Source of the DNA: Actinomadura syzygii
GTDB lineage: Bacteria; Actinomycetota; Actinomycetes; Streptosporangiales; Streptosporangiaceae
Length of the DNA: 64,000 bases
Reading direction: 5' to 3'
Assembly: GCF_008085905.1 (NCBI RefSeq)
Contig: NZ_VSFF01000017.1
Coordinates: 186,001 to 250,000 of the forward strand
Shown here: positions 43,991-52,291 of the stretch, piece after piece
Layout: each line of letters starts with the position of its first letter
How positions within the stretch are numbered: the stretch's first letter is position 1
Position numbers and translations under genes: made by a program
Notes under the pieces: generated by a model
Seen by the model: the letters and a program-made list of their open reading frames with translations, nothing else
Told to the model about the DNA's origin: nothing
Database searches by the model: none

Positions 43991-44692
43991 ATGAGCAAGG
44001 TCCGGGAGCTGCCCGACGGCCCCATGGACGAGACGGGGCTGACCCAGCGGCAGCGCATGGTGCTGGAGGTGATCCGCGACTCGGTGCAGCGTCGCGGGTA
44101 CCCGCCGTCCATGCGCGAGATCGGCGAGGCCGTGGGGCTGACCAGTACCTCCAGCGTGTCGCACCAGCTCCGGGCGCTGCAGCGCAAGGGCTTCCTGCGC
44201 CGCGACCCGAACCGGCCGCGCGCGGTCGAGGTTCGGGTGCCCGGCGCCACGCCGGTGCGCACCGACGAGGAGCCCTACGAGGCGGCGGGCGGCCAGCCGG
44301 GCTCGACGCAGCCCGCGCCCGCGTACGTGCCGCTGGTCGGCCGGATCGCCGCCGGTGGCCCGATCCTCGCCGAGGAGGCCGTGGAGGACGTGTTCACCCT
44401 GCCCAAGCAGCTCGTCGGCGAGGGCACGCACTTCCTGCTGAAGGTCACCGGCGACTCGATGATCGACGCGGCGATCGCGGACGGTGACTGGGTGGTCGTC
44501 CGGCAGCAGCCGGTCGCCGAGCAGGGCGACATCGTGGCCGCCATGATCGACGGCGAGGCGACGGTGAAGACGTTCAAGCGCCGCGACGACGGCCACATCT
44601 TCCTGATGCCGCAGAACTCCGCCTACGAGCCGATCCCCGGCGACGAGGCGACGGTGCTCGGCCGGGTCGTGGCGGTCCTGCGCAAGATGTGA
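43991..44692 (+). CDS. lexA: SOS-response repressor / autoprotease LexA
   Basis: 233 residues. The N-terminal winged HTH reads [20 protein letters not shown] and [20 protein letters not shown]. The Ala-Gly cleavage site is in [14 protein letters not shown], the catalytic Ser in [12 protein letters not shown], and the catalytic Lys in ATVKTFKR. It represses DNA-damage genes until RecA triggers self-cleavage. ATG 43991 follows a weak ribosome-binding site. Two SOS boxes in the divergent region make this gene and the LysM gene likely targets. Confidence 0.97.
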   Translation: MSKVRELPDGPMDETGLTQRQRMVLEVIRDSVQRRGYPPSMREIGEAVGLTSTSSVSHQLRALQRKGFLRRDPNRPRAVEVRVPGATPVRTDEEPYEAAGGQPGSTQPAPAYVPLVGRIAAGGPILAEEAVEDVFTLPKQLVGEGTHFLLKVTGDSMIDAAIADGDWVVVRQQPVAEQGDIVAAMIDGEATVKTFKRRDDGHIFLMPQNSAYEPIPGDEATVLGRVVAVLRKM

Positions 44693-44750
44693 TCACCCGC
44701 CCCGGCACGGGGGCGACCGCGCGAGACCACGCAAGACCACGCAAGACGAC

Positions 44751-44787
44751 GGAACCGGCCGCCGGAGGACTCTCCGGCGGCCGTTCC
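44751..44787. terminator. Bidirectional hairpin terminator
   Basis: CGGCCGCCGGAG (44756-44767) and CTCCGGCGGCCG (44772-44783) form a perfect 12-bp stem with a 4-nt loop; GGAA and TTCC at the ends extend it. It lies between the convergent lexA and leuS genes. Just before it, ACCACGCAAG occurs twice in tandem. Confidence 0.85.
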
Positions 44788-44824
44788 GATGTCCGTCCCG
44801 ATGTCCGGGCGGCTCAGCGTCCGC

Positions 44825-47293
44825 TCAGCGCTTCGGCACGATGTTGACGATCTTCGGGGCCCGGACGACGACCTTGGCGATCTCCGCGCCGCCCAGCGCG
44901 TCCTGGACCCGGGCGGAGGCCAGCGCCAGCCGCTCCAGTTCGTCGCCCGCGATGCCGGGCGGGACGTCCAGCCGGTCGCGCACCTTCCCCGCGACCTGGA
45001 CGACGCACGTGACCGACTCCTCCACCAGCAGCGCCGGGTCGGCGGCCGGCCAGCCCGCGCGGATCACCGGGGCGGTGCGTCCCAGCACCTCCCAGATCTC
45101 CTCGGCGGTGTAGGGCGCGATCAGCGACAGCATCACCGCGATCGCCTCGGCCGCCTCGCGGACGGCCGGGTCGGCGGCGCCCGGCCCGGAGTCGATCGCC
45201 TTGCGGGTCGTGCTGACCAGCTCCATGATCCGCGCGATCGCGACATTGAACCGCTCGTTCTCGACCTGCGTGGTGGCCTCGTCGACGGTGCGGGCCACGG
45301 CGCGACGCAGCCCGACGTCGCCGGACGCGAAGTCGACGCCCGGCGCGGACGCCACCTCGGACGCGATCCGGTGCACCCGGGACAGGAACTTCGACATGCC
45401 GTGCGGGGACACGTCCGCCCAGTCGATGTCGTCCTCCGGCGGGCCGGAGAACAGGATCGCCAGCCGGATGACGTCCACCCCGAACTCGGCGATCTGCTCG
45501 CCCAGGTCGACGCCGTTGCCCAGCGTCTTGGACATCGCCTTGCCCTCGTTGATCACCTGGCCCTGGTTCAGCAGCCGTCGGAACGGCTCGGTGAACTCGA
45601 CCATGCCCATGTCGTACAGGACCTTGGTGAAGAACCGGCTGTACAGCAGGTGCAGGATGGCGTGCTCGACGCCGCCCGTGTACTGGTCGACCGGCATCCA
45701 CCGGCGGACCCGCTCGACGTCGAACGGGCCGCCGTCGTAGCCCGGCGAGCAGTAGCGGAAGAAGTACCAGGACGAGTCGACGAAGGTGTCCATGGTGTCG
45801 GTGTCGCGCCTGGCCGGGCCGCCGCACTTGGGGCACTCGACGTTGACCCAGTCGGACGCGGCGGCCAGCGGCGACGTGCCCTTCGGCGCCAGGTCGGCGC
45901 CGCGCAGCCCCTCGGGCAGCGTGACCGGCAGCTGGTCGTCCGGGACGGGGACCTCGCCGCACGCCTCGCAGTGGATGATCGGGATCGGGCAGCCCCAGAA
46001 CCGCTGCCGCGAGACCAGCCAGTCGCGCAGCCGGAAGTTCACCGCGGCGCGGCCGGTGCCCCGCCGGTCCAGGATCTCGATGATGCGGGCGATGGCGTCG
46101 GGCTTGGTCAGCCCGTCGATCGGCCCGGAGTTGACGACCGCGCCGTCGCCGGGCGTCGCGACGCCGGTCTCGGCGGGGTCGGCCAGCCCGGTCTCCACGA
46201 CGACGCGGACCGGCAGCCCGAACTTCAGCGCGAAGTCCAGGTCGCGCTGGTCGTGCGCCGGGACGGCCATGATCGCGCCGTGCCCGTACTCGGCCAGCAC
46301 GTAGTCGGACGCCCAGATCGGCAGCCGCTCCCCGTTCACCGGGTTGATCGCGTACCGGCCCAGGAACACGCCGGTCTTCTCGCGCTCGGTGGACAGCCGC
46401 TCGATCTCGCTCTCGCGGGACACCTCGTCGCGGTACGCCTCGAACGCGGCGCGCTGGTCGGGGGCGCAGACCTCATCGGCCAGGGCGGCGTCGGCGGCGA
46501 CGACCATGAACGTCGCGCCGTACAGGGTGTCGGGCCGCGTCGTGTAGACGGTGACGGGCTCGTCCCGGCCCTCGATGACGAAGTCGACGTCGGCGCCGGT
46601 GGAGCGGCCGATCCAGTTGCGCTGCATCAGCAGGACGCGGTCGGGCCACTTGCCCTCCAGCTGCGCCATGTCGTCCAGCAGCCGGTCCGCGTAGTCGGTG
46701 ATCTTGAAGTACCACTGGGTCAGCACGCGCTTCTCGACCAGCGCGCCGCAGCGCTCGCAGTGCCCGCCGACGACCTGCTCGTTGGCCAGGACGGTCTGGT
46801 CCTTCGGGCACCAGTTGACGTGGCCGCCCTTGCGGTAGGCCAGACCCCGCTCGTAGAAGCGCAGGAACAGCCACTGCGTCCACTTGTAGTACTCGGGGTC
46901 GGACGTGTGCAGCCGCCGCGTCCAGTCGAAGGACGGCGCGTACCGCTGGAAGGACGCCGCCTGGGTGTCGATGTTGGCGTACGTCCATTCGGCGGGGTGC
47001 GAGTCGCGCTTGATGGCGGCGTTCTCCGCGGGCAGGCCGAAGGAGTCCCAGCCGATGGGGTGCAGGACGTTGTACCCGCGCTGGAGCCAGTAGCGGGCGG
47101 GGACGTCGCCGATCGCGAACGCCTCGGCGTGGCCCATGTGCAGGTCACCGCTGGGGTAGGGGAACATGTCCAGCGCGTAGCGACGCTCGCGGGTCTCGTC
47201 CTTCTCGTCGGCCGCGAAGGGTTCGAGCGCAGCCCAGCGAGCCTGCCACTTGTCCTGAACCGCCCGTGGATCGTAGTGCTCGTCGCTGCTCAC
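44825..47293 (-). CDS. leuS: Leucyl-tRNA synthetase
   Basis: About 822 residues. The class I HIGH motif is [16 protein letters not shown], the second is [10 protein letters not shown] (KMSKS). The zinc-like CPKD/CERC segment ([22 protein letters not shown]), the CP1 editing domain ([35 protein letters not shown]) and the C-terminal anticodon-binding domain are in order. GTG 47293 begins [16 protein letters not shown], matching homologues; the longer frame from ATG 47359 starts directly after a terminator hairpin. The leader upstream carries a Leu-rich mini-ORF and two hairpins, suggesting attenuation by leucyl-tRNA supply. Confidence 0.97.
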   Translation of the reverse strand: MSSDEHYDPRAVQDKWQARWAALEPFAADEKDETRERRYALDMFPYPSGDLHMGHAEAFAIGDVPARYWLQRGYNVLHPIGWDSFGLPAENAAIKRDSHPAEWTYANIDTQAASFQRYAPSFDWTRRLHTSDPEYYKWTQWLFLRFYERGLAYRKGGHVNWCPKDQTVLANEQVVGGHCERCGALVEKRVLTQWYFKITDYADRLLDDMAQLEGKWPDRVLLMQRNWIGRSTGADVDFVIEGRDEPVTVYTTRPDTLYGATFMVVAADAALADEVCAPDQRAAFEAYRDEVSRESEIERLSTEREKTGVFLGRYAINPVNGERLPIWASDYVLAEYGHGAIMAVPAHDQRDLDFALKFGLPVRVVVETGLADPAETGVATPGDGAVVNSGPIDGLTKPDAIARIIEILDRRGTGRAAVNFRLRDWLVSRQRFWGCPIPIIHCEACGEVPVPDDQLPVTLPEGLRGADLAPKGTSPLAAASDWVNVECPKCGGPARRDTDTMDTFVDSSWYFFRYCSPGYDGGPFDVERVRRWMPVDQYTGGVEHAILHLLYSRFFTKVLYDMGMVEFTEPFRRLLNQGQVINEGKAMSKTLGNGVDLGEQIAEFGVDVIRLAILFSGPPEDDIDWADVSPHGMSKFLSRVHRIASEVASAPGVDFASGDVGLRRAVARTVDEATTQVENERFNVAIARIMELVSTTRKAIDSGPGAADPAVREAAEAIAVMLSLIAPYTAEEIWEVLGRTAPVIRAGWPAADPALLVEESVTCVVQVAGKVRDRLDVPPGIAGDELERLALASARVQDALGGAEIAKVVVRAPKIVNIVPKR

Positions 47294-47364
47294 GCTTCCG
47301 ACTCCGGTTTCTTGCTCGTTCGCTGGATGCCGCCACAGGTCGTGGCCGTCCTCCGACATGAAAG

Positions 47365-47417
47365 GGCCCCTCGCGCAGGAGGGGCCACCACGTTGACGGT
47401 CAGTGCGTCAACGTGGT
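47365..47417 (-). promoter_or_regulatory. Candidate attenuator: two adjacent hairpins in leuS leader
   Basis: Reading the minus strand, ACCACGTTGAC (from 47417) pairs with GTCAACGTGGT (to 47387) as a perfect 11-bp stem, immediately followed by GGCCCCTC (from 47386) pairing with GAGGGGCC (to 47365), a GC-rich terminator-like stem followed by CTTTC. The leader ORF stop codon lies in the first stem. The order leader peptide, hairpin, terminator, structural gene is that of a transcription attenuator. Confidence 0.65.
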
Positions 47418-47443
47418 CGTTCGAGGAGCAGCCGTGCGGACAT
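47408..47443 (-). CDS. Leucine-rich leader peptide (MSARLLLERPR)
   Basis: Eleven codons plus TGA. Codons 5-7 are CTG CTC CTC, three leucines in a row, 115 nt upstream of leuS. A TACTCT hexamer 6 nt upstream of the ATG could be the -10 element, making the transcript start at or near the ATG and the leader ORF leaderless, a common actinobacterial arrangement. The stop codon falls in the 5' arm of the first leader hairpin. Too short to be proved by sequence alone; position and Leu run are the evidence. Confidence 0.6.
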   Translation of the reverse strand: MSARLLLERPR

Positions 47444-47524
47444 ACAGCAAGAGTAGCGCAACCGCAAGCCCTCGCGCCGGTGCTCAGAATGCCGGATTCC
47501 GGCTTGCACGCCGGGCTTCCGGGC

Positions 47525-48139
47525 TCAGTGGCCGGACTCCTGGCGGGCCATGGAGATGACGCCGGTCACCTGGACGCGGGTCAGCTGCAGGTCGGCGCCG
47601 ACGGCGGACAGCGTCTCCTCCTCGGACACGCTGAGCTGCCCGTCGATGAGGGCGATCTCGGCGGCGGCGCGCAGGATGCTCTCGCGGGCCTCGGGCGCGA
47701 GCGCGGAGGCGGCGTTCCCCATCTCGACCCTGACCTCCTCGAACGGGCGTCCGAGGTCGGCGGTCAGCCCGGCGTCGTCGTAGCCGGCGTCGCCCGCCTG
47801 CTGGACGACGCCGACCGCGCGGGCGCGGGCGGCCGCGTTGGTGTAGTCGCCGGAGCGCAGCACCTGCGCGATGGCGAGGCGCAGGAGCATCGCGGGCATG
47901 TGGGCGAGCTGCGCGGTGGTCGGCACGTTGAGCACGCCCGGGTTCCAGCGGCCCCGGCAGGTGTCGCACTCGATGAACTCGCCGCCGGTCTTCGTCAGCG
48001 GGATGACCGGGATGAAGAACAGCGTGAAGAAGTTGCGGCCCTGGCGGCGCCGGTACTCGCGGTCGCCGCCGCAGTCGGGACAGTGGAAGGTTCCCCTGGT
48101 CAGGGTGAAGAAGACCACCCGCCAGCCGAAGATGATCAA
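47525..48139 (-). CDS. Zinc-ribbon / TerB-like domain protein
   Basis: 204 residues from TTG 48139. Residues 18-65 contain FHCPDCGGDREYRRR and FIECDTCRGRWNPG, two CxxC knuckles forming a zinc ribbon with a hydrophobic stretch between (FFTLFFIPVIPLTKTG). Residues 70-200 are helical, ending ILRAAAEIALIDGQLSVSEE, a TerB-like segment with acidic residues. Similar zinc-ribbon/TerB proteins are widespread in actinobacteria, with no known reaction. It lies upstream of leuS with a 231-bp gap. The ribosome-binding site is weak. Confidence 0.8.
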   Translation of the reverse strand: MIIFGWRVVFFTLTRGTFHCPDCGGDREYRRRQGRNFFTLFFIPVIPLTKTGGEFIECDTCRGRWNPGVLNVPTTAQLAHMPAMLLRLAIAQVLRSGDYTNAAARARAVGVVQQAGDAGYDDAGLTADLGRPFEEVRVEMGNAASALAPEARESILRAAAEIALIDGQLSVSEEETLSAVGADLQLTRVQVTGVISMARQESGH

Positions 48140-48254
48140 GATAGCGCGCCCCTTTGTCGGTGGAGCGCCTCATCGTAACGGGGACCTCGGACACCGCGCG
48201 GGGCGCGGCCGGGGCCGTGCGGGGACGGCCGGATGCGGTCAGAAAACCTGGGGG

Positions 48255-48307
48255 TTGACGGGGCGGGCGGCCATCATCCATGCTCTACTAATAGGAAGGT
48301 TTCCTAT
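48255..48307 (+). promoter_or_regulatory. Promoter with palindromic operator ahead of LPMO remnant
   Basis: TTGACG (48255-48260), an 18-bp spacer and CATGCT (48279-48284) form a plausible -35/-10 pair. ATAGGAA-GGT-TTCCTAT (48291-48307) is a perfect AT-rich palindrome at the expected transcription start. This looks like a repressor-controlled promoter. The next 127 bp to the ATG at 48435 hold no other feature that I can see. Confidence 0.55.
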
Positions 48308-48434
48308 AAGAAATCTTGCCGGCTCCCAACTGAACATCCCGCTCGACCACCCGGTTCGACCCCCCGTCCATCCGTCCGCCCGTGGCTACGACTCCGATCA
48401 CGGTCGCTTCCACTCCCCGCCAGGAGGAGCGCGT

Positions 48435-48602
48435 ATGCCAGCCAGAATCCGTCCGCCGCGAAAGCGGACGCTGGCCCTCGCCGCCACGGCGTCCGCCGGG
48501 CCGGCCGCCGCGACCGCCGCGACCGCCCTGGCACACGGATACACCACATCCCCCATCAGCCGCGTCCCGTTCCGCGAACAGGGACTGGTGAAGGTCGGCT
48601 GA
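48435..48602 (+). pseudogene. Truncated AA10 lytic polysaccharide monooxygenase remnant
   Basis: 55 codons from ATG 48435, with AGGAGGAG upstream. An Arg/Lys-rich, Ala-rich signal peptide ends at TALA, and the mature part begins HGYTTSPISR, the hallmark N terminus of AA10 LPMOs, where the first His is a copper ligand. The frame continues VPFREQGLVKVG and stops; full enzymes need about 170 more residues, including the second copper His. No continuation is found in other frames, so an internal deletion is more likely than a single frameshift. A terminator follows 55 bp later. It could instead be expressed as a short secreted peptide. Confidence 0.65.
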
Positions 48603-48656
48603 CACACAGACCACTCCTCAGCGGGCAGCGTCGCTCTCCGTCGCCCGCACCCCAAA

Positions 48657-48692
48657 GGGGACCGGGCGGGACCGCGCTCCCGCCCGGTCCCC
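48657..48692. terminator. Hairpin terminator, 15-bp stem
   Basis: GGGGACCGGGCGGGA (48657-48671) and TCCCGCCCGGTCCCC (48678-48692) form a perfect stem with a 6-nt loop. It follows the LPMO remnant and probably once ended the full gene. The next 180 bp before the ligase gene contain GCCGGT-AACAA-ACCGGC, a small inverted repeat near 48831-48847. Confidence 0.85.
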
Positions 48693-48876
48693 GCTCCCAT
48701 CTCCGGGCCCGTCCCGTCCGGTCCTGGCTCTCCTAATCCACGCAAGGACGGAAACGGCACGTCAAAGCCGCGTCCGGGGATGGCGCACGCGTATCCCCAT
48801 GCAGCAGGATGTGTGGAACGGTTCATACACTCGCCGGTAACAAACCGGCCGGTCACCATTCCGCCCAAGGAGTGTC

Positions 48877-50421
48877 ATGCTCAACCTGTCCGTGCTGCTG
48901 GAGGACGCCGCCCGGGAGACGCCCGACCGGGACGCGGTCGTGTTCGGAGACATCCGGCTCTCCTACTCGTTCGTCGACGGGGTGGCGAACCAGGTCGCGA
49001 ACCTGCTGCGGTCGCGGGGCATCGGGCCGGGCGACAAGGTGGCCCTCTCCTGTCCGAACCTCCCCTACTTCCCGATGGTGTACTTCGGGGCGCTCAAGGC
49101 GGGCGCGGTGGTCGTCCCGCTGAACGTCCTGCTGAAGCCGCGCGAGATCGCCTACCACCTCGCCGACTCCGACGCCAAGGCGCTGTTCTGCTTCGAGGGG
49201 ACGCCGGAGCTGCCGCTCGGCGAGATGGGCAAGGCCGGGTTCGACCAGGCCGAGGCGTGCGAGCACCTCTTCCTGCTCCCGGCGAGCCTGGCGGCGACCG
49301 AGTCCCCGATCGAGGGCGCTGAGCTGTTCTGGGCGGCGCTCGGCGGGCAGCCGAACACGTTCGACGCGGAGCTGACGGAGCCGAACGACACCGCCGTCAT
49401 CATCTACACCAGCGGGACGACCGGCCAGCCCAAGGGCGCAGAGCTGACGCACCACAACCTGCTCACCAACGCCATGGTGGACGACACGCTCTTCTACCGG
49501 ACGCTGCACGACACGTCGCTGGTGACCCTGCCGCTGTTCCACATCTTCGGGCAGACGTGCGTGATGAACGTCGGCATCTACCGCCGCGCCACGCTGGTCA
49601 TGCAGGCGAGGTTCGACGCCAAGCAGGCCGTCGAGCTGATGGTGAAGGAGAAGGTGAACATCTTCGCGGGCGTCCCGACCATGTACTGGGGGCTGCTGAC
49701 GGACGAGACGTCCGCCGAGGACGTCGCGTCGATCCGGGAGAACCTGCGGGTCGCGGTGTCGGGCGGCGCCGCGCTGCCGATGGAGGTCCTGAAGGGGATC
49801 AGGGAGAAGTTCGGCGTCGACATCCTGGAGGGCTACGGGCTCTCGGAGACGTCGCCGGTGGCGTCGTTCAACCGGCCGGACCGCCCGACGCGGCCGGGCT
49901 CGATCGGCCTGCCCGTGTGGGGCGTGCAGATGAAGCTGATCGACGAGGAGTGGAAGGAGATCGAGGGCGAGGGGCCCGGGGAGATCGCCATCCGCGGCCA
50001 CAACATCATGAAGGGCTACTACGGCCGTCCCGAGGCGACCGAGGACGCGATCATGGACGGCTGGTTCCGCACCGGCGACGTGGCCCGCCGCGACGAGGAC
50101 GGCTACTACTACATCATCGACCGCTCCAAGGACATGATCATCCGCGGCGGCTACAACGTGTACCCGCGGGAGCTGGAGGAGGTCCTGCTCACCCACCCGG
50201 ACGTCTCGCTCGCCGCCGTCGTGGGCGTCGCGCACCCGACGCACGGCGAGGAGATCAAGGCGTACGCGATCCTCAAGCCGGGCGCCTCGGTGACCGAGGA
50301 CGAGCTGGTCGCGTGGGGCAAGGAGCAGTTCGCGAGCTACAAGTACCCGCGGCTCGTCGAGTTCCGCGAGGAGCTGCCGATGACCGCCACCGGCAAGATC
50401 CTCAAGCGCGAGCTGCGCTGA
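48877..50421 (+). CDS. Acyl-CoA synthetase (fatty-acid--CoA ligase, FadD-type)
   Basis: 514 residues. ANL superfamily motifs: P-loop VIIYTSGTTGQPKGAELTHH near 170, LPLFHIFGQ, EGYGLSETSPV, GWFRTGDVARRDEDGYYYII, the hinge DRSKDMIIRGGYNVYPRELE, and the catalytic Lys in TATGKILKREL. It activates a carboxylic acid as acyl-AMP and then acyl-CoA; chain length is unknown, with medium- to long-chain favoured by similarity. ATG 48877 has AAGGAG upstream. First gene of a region rich in lipid and xenobiotic oxidation functions. Confidence 0.93.
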   Translation: MLNLSVLLEDAARETPDRDAVVFGDIRLSYSFVDGVANQVANLLRSRGIGPGDKVALSCPNLPYFPMVYFGALKAGAVVVPLNVLLKPREIAYHLADSDAKALFCFEGTPELPLGEMGKAGFDQAEACEHLFLLPASLAATESPIEGAELFWAALGGQPNTFDAELTEPNDTAVIIYTSGTTGQPKGAELTHHNLLTNAMVDDTLFYRTLHDTSLVTLPLFHIFGQTCVMNVGIYRRATLVMQARFDAKQAVELMVKEKVNIFAGVPTMYWGLLTDETSAEDVASIRENLRVAVSGGAALPMEVLKGIREKFGVDILEGYGLSETSPVASFNRPDRPTRPGSIGLPVWGVQMKLIDEEWKEIEGEGPGEIAIRGHNIMKGYYGRPEATEDAIMDGWFRTGDVARRDEDGYYYIIDRSKDMIIRGGYNVYPRELEEVLLTHPDVSLAAVVGVAHPTHGEEIKAYAILKPGASVTEDELVAWGKEQFASYKYPRLVEFREELPMTATGKILKRELR

Positions 50422-50456
50422 CGCGCCGCGCCCGTCCGGGCGTCCGGCCCGGGGCC

Positions 50457-51299
50457 TCAGCGCGGGCTGAGGTCCTGGGTCCCGATCACGCGCAGTAGTT
50501 GGAACGCCTCGTGCGACGGCGTCCCCGGCTCGACCGTATAGAGGACGACTTTCTGGTCCCTTTCCGGGACGTGCAGCACATCGCAGTGCACTTCGATGGC
50601 CCCGACGACGGGATGCCGCATCCACTTGCTGGACCCTCGCCGCACTTCGACATGGTGCCTCTCCCACAGCCGCCGGAACTGCTCGCTGCCCGCGCTCAGC
50701 TCCGCCACCAGGGACGTCACGCCGGGGTCGTCCGGATATCGGCCGAGCGCGGTGCGCAGATCGGCGACGCTCAGCCGCGCGAACGTCCCGTATTCGCCGT
50801 CCTCCTCGGTGAGGCGTGAATCGGGGTTGAGGAAAAGCCATCGCAGCGGGTTGCGGTCGCGCGGTTCAAGGGCGGAGAAATCGATGATGAGGGCGGCGGC
50901 CATGTCGTTCCACGCCAGCACGTCGTATTTCGCGTCCAGGACATAGGCGGGCGTGTCGTCCAGCCGTTCCAGCAGGTGCAGGATTCCGGCGGGCACTTCC
51001 TGCGGCGGGCCCGGCAATGGCGCGGGCCTTTCCCCGGCGAGATTGAACAGATGGGCGCGCTCGTCGTCGGTCAGCCGCAGCGCACGGGCCAGCGCGGCCA
51101 GGATCTGCCTGGACGGACGCGGCCCACGCCCCTGCTCAAGCCGGATGTAGTAGTCCACCGACATCCCCGCGAGCCGCGCCACCTCCTCCCGGCGCAGGCC
51201 GGGCGTGCGGCGCCGGACACCCGGCTCAAGCCCCACGTCCCCGGGCTGGACGCGCGCCCGCCGCGAACGCAGGAATCCCGCCATCTCCCGCCTGTCCAT
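50457..51299 (-). CDS. XRE regulator with MmyB-like ligand-binding domain, paralogue 1
   Basis: 280 residues. The N-terminal HTH reads RTPGLRREEVARLAGMSVDY followed by YIRLEQGRGPRPSRQILAAL. The C-terminal MmyB-like domain (from about 105) contains TPAYVLDAKYDVLAWNDMAA and HPVVGAIEVHCDVLHVPERD. MmyB-type domains bind small hydrophobic ligands such as fatty acids (family knowledge). It lies 9 bp downstream of a very similar gene, so both are probably one transcript. ATG 51299. Confidence 0.93.
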   Translation of the reverse strand: MDRREMAGFLRSRRARVQPGDVGLEPGVRRRTPGLRREEVARLAGMSVDYYIRLEQGRGPRPSRQILAALARALRLTDDERAHLFNLAGERPAPLPGPPQEVPAGILHLLERLDDTPAYVLDAKYDVLAWNDMAAALIIDFSALEPRDRNPLRWLFLNPDSRLTEEDGEYGTFARLSVADLRTALGRYPDDPGVTSLVAELSAGSEQFRRLWERHHVEVRRGSSKWMRHPVVGAIEVHCDVLHVPERDQKVVLYTVEPGTPSHEAFQLLRVIGTQDLSPR

Positions 51300-51308
51300 G
51301 AGCCCGCG

Positions 51309-52178
51309 TCACCAGCGGAGCCGGGCGGCGAACGTCTCCAGATCGCCGGTTCTTCCGGCGGCGATCTCGCGGAGCCTCTTGAGCCCCTGGTGGGACGGCG
51401 TCCCCGGCGCGACCGTGTACAGCACCACGCGCTGGTCGCGTTCCGGCACGTAAAGGATGTCGCAGTGCAGCTCAAGCACCCCGACCAGCGGATGGTTCAT
51501 CGACTTGCGGCTGCTGCGCCTGATCCCCACCTCGCCCTCGGCCCACAGCCGGGCGAACAGCGGGCTGCGCGCCGAGACCTCCGCGACCAGCTCGGCGATG
51601 CCGGGGTCGTCCGGGTGGCGGCCGGACGCGGCGCGCAGGTCCGCGACCGACTCGCGGGCGAGCTGTGCCACGTAGGCGTCGGAGTCGTACCGCTCGATCG
51701 TCGAGCCGGTGAACAGCCACCGGATGACGTTGCGGTCGCGGGGCTCCATGGCGGCGAAGTCGGTCATGAGCGCGGCGGCGAGGGGGTTCCAGGCGAGGAT
51801 GTCGTGGCGGGGGTTCAGCACGTAGGCGGGCGTGTCGTCCAGCCGGTCGAGCAGGTGCAGGATGCCGGGCGGGACGTCCCGCGACGGCCCGCCAGGAGGG
51901 TCCGGCGGCTCCCCGGCGAGGTGGTGCAGGTGGCCGCGCTCGTCGTCGGTCAGGCGCAGCGCGCGGGCCAGCGCGGCCAGGATCTGCCTGGACGGATGCG
52001 GCCCCCGCCCCTGCTCAAGCCGGATGTAGTAGTCCACCGACATGCCCGCGAGGTGCGCGATCTCCTCGCGGCGCAGGCCGGGGGTGCGGCGCCGCGTCCC
52101 GGTCCGGAGCCCGACGTCGGCCGGGCGGATGCGGGCGCGGCGCGAGCGCAGGAACGCGGCCAACTCCTGCCTGTCCAT
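51309..52178 (-). CDS. XRE regulator with MmyB-like ligand-binding domain, paralogue 2
   Basis: 289 residues, clearly related to the preceding entry along its length (MDRQELAAFLRSRRARIRPA; RREEIAHLAGMSVDYYIRLE; ILHLLDRLDDTPAYVLNPRH; VLELHCDILYVPERDQRVVL). The tandem pair is a recent duplication. ATG 52178 lies close behind GGAGG. It is divergent from the SDR gene across 113 bp; regulators of this type often control an adjacent divergent SDR gene. Confidence 0.93.
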   Translation of the reverse strand: MDRQELAAFLRSRRARIRPADVGLRTGTRRRTPGLRREEIAHLAGMSVDYYIRLEQGRGPHPSRQILAALARALRLTDDERGHLHHLAGEPPDPPGGPSRDVPPGILHLLDRLDDTPAYVLNPRHDILAWNPLAAALMTDFAAMEPRDRNVIRWLFTGSTIERYDSDAYVAQLARESVADLRAASGRHPDDPGIAELVAEVSARSPLFARLWAEGEVGIRRSSRKSMNHPLVGVLELHCDILYVPERDQRVVLYTVAPGTPSHQGLKRLREIAAGRTGDLETFAARLRW

Positions 52179-52291
52179 GCCTCCAGGATGTCCGACGCGG
52201 CGGCGCGGACGCCACGCGGACGGTGGTACCGCCGGTCCCAGCCTCGGGCGGTCTCTCCTCAGCCGGGCCGCCGCCGACGAGCCTGGGCGGC

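Noticed and set aside
47294-47460. T-box riboswitch upstream of leuS
   Set aside because: No TGGNACCGCG-type T-box sequence and no long stem I with a specifier loop; the leader-peptide layout fits better.
44789-48178. 1129-codon plus-strand open frame opposite leuS and the zinc-ribbon gene
   Set aside because: It spans two real minus-strand genes and the leuS leader; no protein family resemblance.
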